From Aplidium turbinatum (lineage: Eukaryota > Chordata > Ascidiacea > Aplousobranchia > Polyclinidae), in NCBI GenBank assembly GCA_918807975.1, contig OU964921.1, positions 35,924,498 through 35,988,497 on the forward strand: 64,000 nt of DNA, read 5' to 3'. Below the pieces are notes generated by a model that made no database searches, had not been told where the DNA came from, and saw nothing but the letters and a program-made list of their open reading frames with translations. Made by a program: the position numbers and the translations under genes. Shown here piece after piece: positions 54,401-61,098 of this stretch. Within the stretch, counting starts at the first letter, position 1. The number at the start of each line of letters is the position of its first letter.

Positions 54401-57400
54401 ACTGCCCCTTCTGCCCCCCCTAAATCCGGGCCTGTAATTACGTAACATTATAAAACCAATCGGTAAGAAAAACTTGATTTTGTCAAAAGATAAATTTCCT
54501 CACGTTTGCTTTTTGCATGGAACGGCAGAAGCAGGGCTCTCACTTTTAAGGAAATTTCTTTAGTTTAAAAAAATTTAGTACTATTTTCAATTTTTTTCAA
54601 CAACAGCAGATATAAACATTAAACAGTCCATGCTTGGATGACATTATCGAGCTTCAAGAAAGCGAGATGCAAAAAGAAACTTCAAATCAACAAATCTTCA
54701 AACATTTTGGTGCCAACAAATGGAAAGTTATCTTCTTTTTACAAAAGTTGCCCTTGAAGTTCTCATGCCATTCGTAACCACTTATTTATGCGAGCATGCG
54801 TTTTCTATTCTGGTGGATGAGCAAAAACACGAAACCGGCTTGCATGCGAAAATGACATGGGGACTGCTGTTTCCGAGATAAGGCTCGAATCTCACTATTG
54901 GTCACAGAAAAACTACAGCAGAAGTTTAATTGACACAGTAATGTATTACTATTAAATGTGGTAAATTTTAATAGTAATATTCATTACTTAGTAATATTAC
55001 TAAGTACTACTAAGTAATAATTACTAAGTAATATTCATTACTTATAAATGTTTGTTGATGTTTTAATGAAACAAACAAATTGAACGCGGCAGCTCAGTTG
55101 CTTAAACTTGCGATTTTCAACAAAGAAACTACAAGATTAAACGGCTTTATTTCGACTCTCAGAGTGTGTTCTTGGCAAGGACAAATTTCCTTTGGATAAG
55201 TCTCCATTCCGTGGCAATTAGTTGATCGAATAATTCACAGACAACAACAACTTCACTCTGTCAATCTCGGTGACAAGGTCAATGATTTAAATTTAAAGCC
55301 TCTAGCCTACAAGTATAAGAAACTGCCCGATTAACTTTCCAAAAAAGCTTTCTCAGTCCGGAGATAAACGCATCAATTCTCTTTCAGTATTTGGTTGGTT
55401 TGGTTTTGAATTTTTATTCTCGGACTAACAAAGCCTTGCTAAGTTATCCCTGGTAGTTTCGCATACTTGTAGAAGCTTGTGACACTGGACCAGTTACCGA
55501 GATAGACAAAGTGAAGTTTCCGATTATTCAAGTGTTGTTGCCAGTCCACCCATTAGGTGCCGCTGAATGGAGAGCAGTCCTCAGAATGCGTTGCTCAAGC
55601 GTACACCCCAAGGGTTGAACCCGCGCTGCTGGATCTTAAAGCTTCTTTGTTCACGAAGTCACGCGCTAACCAACTGAGCTACCGTATAATATGTACTTGT
55701 TAAATACACAGGCTATTGACACAACGAGGGATCAATATCAAAGTCAATCATGACATCATTTTGAAAAAAAAAATGACAAATGTATCTTAATCTTGTCATA
55801 AAAAGGAACGCACAATTTTAACACCCTTTGCAACGACTTACCGTTATAAATCTGTTTATTTTTGTTAACTTTAGCTGCAACAAAACTTAAACGTAGTAGA
55901 AGCTGCAATATGTCAGCGACCTTCAAGTTAGCCTATTGAATGGGATGACACCACGTTCGTGTGCAATCACGAGCCAAACAACGGGAAAGCAAATAGGCAG
56001 CAACAGCTGTTCATACTATCTGTGGTGTTAGAGACATTACATTACGGGACACGCAGCTCCACTTTTTCGGCCATATTAAAAGGATCCTTTGTCAATCTGA
56101 CATTTTTTTGCCTTGCGACAAAGCTTGCTTTGAACAAAAAAACTTTGTACAGCTTCTCACTACTCTTGTATATCCCATAACAAGTAGTAAATCAAAAAAA
56201 ACATCTGGTGTGTCAAACATAAGCCAAATCGGATGCAGTTACTAGTTTCACATCTCCATGATTTAAACTGCCTACTGCGGTGCTTGCAGAATAGGGACAG
56301 TACATTACGGGACGCGCAACTCCGCTTTCCGGCAACATTAGAAGGGTCAATTGCCAGTTTGAAATTTTTTTACCTCTTGCTGCTCGCTTGCTTTCAACAA
56401 GACAACTTAAATTGCTTTAAAACCAACTTCACTTTTCTGATATAACCCATAAAAAGTACATCATTTTGTAAATTAGAAAAAAAAAACATTACCCTTCCAG
56501 TGTTGCGGATAAGCTAAAATCGGATGTAGTTTCGCATCCCCATGATCTACTATCCTTACTGCAAAAGTAGCTTATTTTTACTGTTTATTGTTGAAACGGA
56601 CTTATTTTAACTTGCATGTTGCGTTTTTTGTCTATACATTTTTCATTTTATTTTTACAATTCAAAGTGTTGAAATATTCTATGTTGGGTCGTTCTGGGTT
56701 GCACTCAAAATAGTAAAATGTGTCATGATAAAAAAAAGTTTGAAACTCTTGCCAAAAGCCATAAGTGCTGGAAAAAACTAGAACATCACACAACTCAGGC
56801 GAAAGAGAAATTGAAAAAAGAAAACTAATCGGGAAAAAATGATGGTTTGCGAAAATGAGAGAACCTGTATACCTGGGACTGGTATATAAGTCCCCCCCCC
56901 CCACTCCCTTTGGTAACTCATGACAAATGCAGGACTTAATGGACATGGCTCTTTCGCCTTATTTGTGTGATGTTCTGGGGCGAATCAAACAATAAAAAGT
57001 ACAAAATGAAGGTATGCTCAATCCAATAGGACTGAATATTCAATTCAAATTCAGTACAACTGAAGACGAAAATAGTATAGTTTTCAAAAATTCGTTGATC
57101 ATGAGCTTGGTATCTTCATTTCAAGATTTTTCTTTTTTTTATAATCAATCTATCCCCCTACTATGTTAAGCATTCTACGTCCATAACTTTACCTTGCAAC
57201 TTAAAAAAAACAAAACAGAATAAACTAAGCAAAAGCAAAGTTTTAATACCATTGCTATCAATATTGAAGCAATCCTCTTGCGACCTATGCGACGTATTCG
57301 TTAGACTTAGTTGACAATCCATTAGAAAAAGACATGTGAGCCAATTCTAGGTCGTGACCATACTCCAAGAGCCCCTAACTTATGGCCAGGGCCGTTAAAA

Positions 57401-58250
57401 GGACAATTTGAAGCCGGTATCAAACAAATCTTAGGGCTCCAAATCAAGAAAGATCTACAAAAGTTCCCGGTCCCCTTGGAAAGGTTTCGGGCCCTAAAAC
57501 CATCCCGGGGCCGGGGCCAAAATTACCCCTGGAGGCTGGACCCTCCTTTCGACGCTACTGCTTATGACATGAATGTAGAAGATAACGATAAGCGAGAAAA
57601 AAGAGTTCGGTGGACGCACATGATCCAGATAAGATCTTCTTCACAACGTCTGGATGGTATACTAAAACAACTCCCCAAAATCCAACATAGTGCGCACACA
57701 TTGCTGGAAATTCCGATATCCTCTCAACAGCATTAAGTCTTCCTTGGTGATTTAAACCATACTGTAAAATAAATGATACGTAAATAAAATCTAAACTAAA
57801 CAACTAAATTAGAAATTCTTTATTTACAGGTTTTGAGCATTTACAAAGTTATTTCCATTCTAATACCAAAAATTGTTAATATAGCCTACGTCATGTAGCT
57901 TACTGATCGCATGGTAGGCTAAACTCAATTTCTCTAACATTTTTAATTTCTTTGTCAATTTTTTTGTTAAAGTGTTATTTTTGTTTTTAAATGCCACAGA
58001 GAGACTTAAATACACTTAATTTAAACAGTAGATTATATGTTCTTACTTTCAGTACATTGCCACATATCCAATGTCCTTTGCAGCCTCCTATTTGCTTTGC
58101 TACGTCGCGAAAAGCGATGATTGGTTTGAGCAATGGAACAATTACAGTTGTGATCAGATAACTGATCACTCCCAAACATAACAGGTCGGTTAGCAATGTT
58201 TGAAAAACAAAGCCGCTCCCACTTTGGAGAATACTTAAAAAGAAACTCAT
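39421..58250 (-). CDS. CYP4: Cytochrome P450 family 4, gene C (complete, 11 exons)
   Basis: Exons in transcription order 58250-58047, 57761-57620, 52195-52063, 47814-47653, 46440-46293, 45056-44898, 43771-43684, 43025-42923, 42156-41940, 41138-41056, 39595-39421; 1,614 nt, 537 aa. Every intron is GT-AG, with the same position and phase as in gene B. Landmarks: N-terminal membrane anchor ([20 protein letters not shown], about residues 21-40), [17 protein letters not shown] (helix C), I-helix AGQDT 338-342, ExxR ESMR 395-398, PERF 456-459, haem loop FAAGPRNCIG 475-484 with Cys482 as iron ligand. Exon 5 is four codons shorter than in B and contains [20 protein letters not shown], where B is quite different. 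As in B, Ala replaces the Glu used for covalent haem linkage. It should be an ER monooxygenase of CYP4F/4V type; the substrate is unknown. It converges on gene B. Introns 2 and 3 (5.4 and 4.2 kb) are largely transposons. No coding break seen. Confidence 0.92.
39909..40483. repeat. Long fold-back element in intron 10 of P450 gene C
   Basis: Two arms of roughly 250-270 bases run inverted: gtgcttgagaggttgctggt at the left tip answers atcagcaacctctcaagcac at the right; further in, gactagtttcttactccaca answers tgtggagtaagaaactagtc, and the arms stay matched through ctgtggtaatagcgaattgc and tcagtgagtcgttctttaat to a loop near 40180-40230. Mismatches are few. No coding capacity. Related fragments are at 1005-1140 and about 5773-5799. 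Confidence 0.88.
40590..40810. repeat. Unclassified G/C-rich repetitive remnant
   Basis: Contains gggtccatggggtacg, aggggcccgtaacc and aaaggtcccgcataaggg blocks unlike the AT-rich surroundings, and vaguely like a block at 57360-57560. Preceded at 40490-40580 by a tRNA-like reverse segment (gtatcgaaccaatacccttt). Probably old transposon debris; ends not defined. Confidence 0.3.
42700..42909. repeat. 11-bp minisatellite, about 19 copies, beside an exon
   Basis: An unbroken array of TTACGTTTACG (210 bases, 19 units, no variants noticed). It lies in intron 8 of P450 gene C and stops 13 bases short of exon 8 (lower edge 42923), that is just beyond the splice donor on the transcribed minus strand. 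Each unit carries two CpG sites in an AT-rich region. Long open frames through it are artefacts of the repeat. Confidence 0.97.
46020..46230 (+). mobile_element. Possible decayed LINE 3' fragment
   Basis: Reads [14 protein letters not shown], resembling the W.GH.LR segment near the C-terminus of many non-LTR reverse transcriptase proteins, then loses frame. The upstream stretch with atgagcaacatcaatggagt may belong to it. Too degraded to classify. In intron 5 of P450 gene C. Confidence 0.35.
47936..48326. mobile_element. TIR MITE, about 390 bp
   Basis: Ends CATAGCCGTAGGAG and CTCCTACGGCTATG are exact 14-base inverted repeats; G-rich just inside the left tip and C-rich inside the right. TTGATACA follows the right end and TTGATATA sits five bases before the left tip, a possible imperfect 8-bp duplication. 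Non-coding. In intron 3 of P450 gene C, 122 bases from exon 4. Confidence 0.75.
48654..48843. mobile_element. Degenerate hAT-type MITE
   Basis: Left tip CTGGAGTTCTTAAAG and right tip TTAAGAACCACTG, with aaggggtgcgacacctgttt and aacgtggtgccaacaagg blocks shared with the 5861-6105 element. No clean target duplication, so it is older. Its right end is three bases from the target duplication of the P-like element. Confidence 0.7.
49440..49520. repeat. Short tandem repeat (acatcagaa) in the P-like element
   Basis: Tandem acatcagaac words alternate with acaacatcag and atacaacaca over about 80 bases. Simple-sequence expansion inside the transposon. Confidence 0.75.
49789..49855. repeat. 67-base hairpin inside the P-like element
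   Basis: CCCAAAATGTAGATACCAAA pairs with TTTAGTATCTACATTTTGGG, and CTCATGTTCAGCA with TGCTGAACATGAG, with one or two mismatches and almost no loop. It may be a very short insertion or a regulatory hairpin of the element. Confidence 0.88.
50073..50606 (-). pseudogene. THAP-domain gene fragment inside the P-like element
   Basis: Minus-strand frame 50606-50406 starts [16 protein letters not shown] and continues [20 protein letters not shown], the start of a THAP zinc finger: Cys pair, Gly/Tyr turn, then H-x-(L/F)-P-K-D. The second half of the finger (C-x2-H) is not in this frame. A donor-like CAAGTACG|gtaatt ends it. A second minus frame, 50276-50073, reads [20 protein letters not shown] and [20 protein letters not shown] and may be a later exon. 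No DDE core recognised. THAP fingers bind the ends of P-type transposons. The internal truncation means function is unlikely. Confidence 0.6.
51000..52060. other. Intron 3 of P450 gene C, tRNA-like scrap only
   Basis: Between the P-like element and exon 3. A reverse tRNA-like segment around 51600-51680 (gtgtcgaactaggttcgc, ccaacgccttatttgctgcgcc) suggests a SINE head. Nothing else is recognised. Confidence 0.4.
52335..53604. mobile_element. Non-autonomous hAT element, 1.27 kb
   Basis: Ends CAGTGGTTCTCAACCTTTTT and CCCGGTTGAGAACCACTG are inverted, flanked by an exact 8-bp duplication GTCTAAAC (52327-52334, 53605-53612). Subterminal gcggacccc blocks occur on both sides. No transposase remnant seen. 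A second hAT-like tip (ttgttccggcgcccctg, about 53188-53204) inside it suggests a nested, partly lost insertion. In intron 2 of P450 gene C, 139 bases from exon 3. Confidence 0.9.
53910..54930 (+). mobile_element. Decayed hAT element with ZBED-type transposase scraps
   Basis: Left tip CAGTGGTTCTTAACCAGGGT followed by ggttcg words. Plus-strand transposase pieces: [13 protein letters not shown] (from about 54637), then [19 protein letters not shown] (54771-54827) and SEIRLE, the C-terminal signature of ZBED5/SCAND3-like hAT enzymes (TTYLCE.GFS..). They lie in different frames. A MITE (54165-54434) sits inside it. The right tip was not found. Confidence 0.7.
54165..54434. mobile_element. hAT-type MITE nested in a hAT relic, 270 bp
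   Basis: Ends CAGGGCCGGATTTAGCTG and CTAAATCCGGGCCTG, with an exact 8-bp duplication TAATTACG (54157-54164, 54435-54442). Reverse orientation relative to the 15843 and 38945 copies. The nesting shows that this family was active after the surrounding hAT element had arrived. Confidence 0.9.
54940..55065. repeat. AT-rich tandem and palindromic tract (ttactaagtaat)
   Basis: Repeated cattacttagtaat, attactaagta and aagtaatattcatt words form overlapping direct and inverted repeats over about 120 bases. No gene or element end seen. Confidence 0.75.
55083..55380 (+). mobile_element. tRNA-derived SINE copy, plus strand, diverged
   Basis: A-box-like gcagctcagttgcttaaac, body ctccattccgtggcaattag, gaataattcacagac, acaacttcactctgtcaatctcgg, ctacaagtataagaaact, ending tcagtccggagataaac. 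Older than the 35673 copy judging by its many differences. Tail-to-tail with the next copy. Confidence 0.75.
55393..55690 (-). mobile_element. tRNA-derived SINE copy, minus strand
   Basis: Tail complement ttggttggttttgaat, body complement ctcggactaacaaagcc, ccctggtagtttcgcatact, tgaatggagagcagtcctca, head complement agggttgaacccgcgc and ctaaccaactgagctacc. Its head has the gtgaacaaagaagc insert of the 14714 subfamily. With the 55083 copy it forms an inverted SINE pair about 600 bases long in intron 2 of P450 gene C. Confidence 0.82.
56025..56228. repeat. Partial copy of the TAGGGA-end MITE family
   Basis: Shares acattacattacgggacacg, cagctccac, tcaatctgacatttttttgc and tatcccataa with the 10279 and 56292 elements, but the tips are worn. 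It lies about 60 bases from the 56292 copy in the same orientation. Confidence 0.7.
56292..56558. mobile_element. MITE with TAGGGA ends, 267 bp
   Basis: Begins TAGGGACAGTACATTACGGG and ends ATCTACTATCCTTA, nearly the same length and interior as 10279-10544. Flanks TTGCAGAA and CTGCAAAA are a degraded 8-bp duplication at best. In intron 2 of P450 gene C. Confidence 0.75.
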
Positions 58251-58641
58251 TCCACCCAGTCTTCACCAAAGATCAGAAACTTTTACTAACGCTAATTCAC
58301 TGAAATATAAATGTAGCCAAAAGTTAATTTTTTTTATAATTTATTGACATATCTCTACTTTGAATATAGTCCGCTAGGCTGCGATGGCTGTTAAAAAAGT
58401 CATGCACAGTAGGACAACAAAAAAAGTAGCCTACATTATGTCCAGCTTCAAGATTAGTTTCTGGATAAACTCTAAAATGTGTCAGTCTAGGGTGTTTTTT
58501 TAGAATTGATTAAACAGATTTGTTTTTGGTGTTTAACTCAATAAAACAATAATAAATCAACAATCTGTGACTAAGATAAAATAATAAATTCAAAATTTTG
58601 TGCCTAACGAGTCAGGTAGGCTACTCCTACACTGTTTAGCG

Positions 58642-59865
58642 CAGTGATTCCCAACCTTTTTGACCTTGCGGCACCCTATCGAAGAGATAATAGTTTGCGG
58701 CACCCTGGCAAAACTAAATAAATTTTATGAGGTTTCTGTATTTCAAATAACTGTATGAAATAACACAGAATGAGTTGTAGCCTACAGTAGGAAGCGTACG
58801 TAAATAAAGGTATTTATTCAAAAGTCAGTGTGAAATTTGGGCTTGACTTCTTGCACAAAGTCCCTTAATATATGGGGGCACATTCGATAAAGCCAACCGC
58901 ATTTCATCTTCAACTATAAGCAGTCGTTCTTGTTGCTTAGTTTTTATGTTCGGTAATACGGAAAATCCACTCTCACATAGATATACGTGGAAAACTGCAG
59001 AAAAAGCACAATAGCTTTTTTTTCCAACGCAAGGATATTCATTTTGAATTTTTATCCAGAACTCGTCAAGAGGCATCTGCTTGTGCATAAGCTTAAAATT
59101 TCCATGGTTACGATTGTCAAACTCAATTAATTCTTCTCCTTCTTTCAGATTCAAAACAATATGAGAGTCCAGGAAAAATGGATATCTCACCCATGCGTAA
59201 TTTTCTGTGGACAAGCTGAAAAAATACTTCTCAATTTTTTCTTTTAATGATTTTAGGTGCTGAATTATTAATGAGACAATTTCTTTGTTCTTCATTGCAG
59301 AGAAATATGAAAGCATGTCAAAGTTTCCGTTCTACACTTTTAAGGACCACATTTGCAGTTATTCTCTCAGTGCTTTTATTTTATCCGTTGAAGTTAAGAG
59401 AGTTTCATTTTTGCCATTCACGTTGTTTAAATTTTAAATGATCAAACATATCTACTAAATAGGCTACGCTAATTTGAAGACCCAATTGTGCGCCATGAAA
59501 CGCAAAATAAAATCATGAAACCTGGCAATAATGATGCGTTTTAAATGTTTTTATGGAAAGAACAGCAACGAGTCAAAATCTCTTTCACGCTGTTTTTCCT
59601 GGGCTAGAAAACAAAGGCATACCGCGGATTATCTACTTACCCCCAGCGACTTCCCTACTAAGCGATTCCCCAGAAAGGAGCCGGGAATAACTGCGAGACG
59701 CGTAACTTAATACGAAATAAAACTTGGTCAAAAATGAATAAATTCCGCACTTAACGGGTTAAAGTTAAAATAAAAAATGGGCCGCAGTATTGCAATATCT
59801 CGCGGCACCCTTGAGCATTGCAATTGGCACCCAAGGTTGCCGCGGCACCCCGGTGGGAACCACTG
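58642..59865 (-). mobile_element. hAT element with transposase C-terminus, 1.22 kb
   Basis: Ends CAGTGATTCCCAACC and GGTGGGAACCACTG, flanked by GTTTAGCG/GTTTAACG (58634-58641, 59866-59873), an 8-bp duplication with one difference. Subterminal gcggcaccc words occur on both sides. The minus frame 58825-59316 encodes the last 160 residues of a ZBED5/SCAND3-like hAT transposase: FHVYLCESGFSVLPNIKTKQ then DEMRLALSNVPPYIKGLC. This part is unbroken, but the DDE core and the BED finger are missing. Upstream of P450 gene C's first coding exon by about 390 bases. Confidence 0.88.
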
Positions 59866-59873
59866 GTTTAACG

Positions 59874-60386
59874 CTTACTCGTGTGAAAAACTGGCTCTGA
59901 ATATTGTTTTCAAAGATACTTTCAATCTTTTTTGGTTTTGTAACAAATTTCCACAACAATGATCTTGAATCTAATCTTTAAATGTGCATCGTTTGAAATG
60001 TCTAAGCTTGTCACACAAAATTCCGATAATAACTGGGAAGTTGTCAAAAATCATTTTTGTGATTAACTTAATGCAGTTAAATTTGTATTTCAGTTAAGTA
60101 AAATCTTCTCTTCCATGTTACACTCAGAGTTTGACAACTAGATAATCTTAGTTGTCTAATTCGATGAATTAGAGCAAAATGTAGGGAATTCTAATTTTAC
60201 TCTAATTTGGTAAAAACGTTTACTCTAATTCAAGTTTTAATCTAATCTCGGGTTTTTTTAAATTCTAGTTTGTTCAACAGTATTTTTCAGCAAATGAAAA
60301 GAAACTGAGCTCTTATCAACCTTATTCAAAGAAATGCAATAAAATGATCAAGTCAAAGTGTCCTGCTGTCATTCCATCGCTTAAGG
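59874..60386. other. Intergenic, nothing recognised
   Basis: AT-rich, with runs of ctaatt/attag words around 60150-60260. No element boundary or exon seen. Confidence 0.45.
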
Positions 60387-60681
60387 CAGGGGTTCCTAAA
60401 CTTTTTTACACCGTGGCCCCTTTGAAAATTTTGAAAAATCAATAGCCCCCCTATTTTTTCAACCTTTTGAAAAAATTAAGAAACGTCATAACAACCGGGA
60501 ATTAAAGATCATTTCATGATAATTTGGGCAAAATGTACTAGTATTTTTATTAAATTTTAATTTATTTATTTTGTTATATAGCCTAGTGTTGGAGTGGTCT
60601 TAGAGATGATAAATTTAAAAAAATTATTATTTTTCAAATTTTTCCATGGCCCCCTTGAAAAAGGCTCTTGGTCCACTAGGG
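60387..60681. mobile_element. hAT-type MITE fragment
   Basis: Left tip CAGGGGTTCCTAAACTTTTT, with ccgtggccccttt inside and tttccatggcccccttgaaa on the far side as an inverted partner. The expected right tip is not clean and no duplication is seen. Confidence 0.6.
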
Positions 60682-60760
60682 CAGTGGTTCTCAACCTTTT
60701 AACAATGGGGGACCAACAAAATTTTTAAAAAAATTTTGCGGACCGGCAACCAAAGATCGT
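60682..60760. mobile_element. Left end of another hAT element
   Basis: CAGTGGTTCTCAACCTTTTA followed by atgggggaccaac and ttgcggaccggcaacc, the typical beginning of this hAT group (compare 52335). The right end was not found before the LINE. Confidence 0.55.
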
Positions 60761-61098
60761 AGTGAATAGAATGAATATTTGTTACGTTTTGTTAACCAAA
60801 GTTGTTGTTGCGCACCATAATGCAAGGTTTTAGCATATGATTTGTATTCAGGACAAAAATTGGAATAAAACGGCAATCAAATCAACTCAAACAGAAAAAT
60901 GTCAATCCATTTGCATACAAAATCATTGTCAGTTGGGAAATTTGCTACTGTTACGCTGCCAGTAGCCTATGTCAGGAAAACGAGATATCAAAGAAGTTTC
61001 TAAAACACCTAGCTCTGTTTCGGCATCCAAGCGATTTCTTTTGCGTTGTTTTAATTAAAGCTAGAGATGAAAAAAATTGTTGTTTCTAAACAGCTAGT

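Noticed and set aside
57340-57560. A G/C-rich gene fragment in intron 2 of P450 gene C
   Set aside because: Blocks such as cccggggccggggcc look like worn MITE or repeat debris; no open frame with known motifs and no splice sites in phase with the P450.
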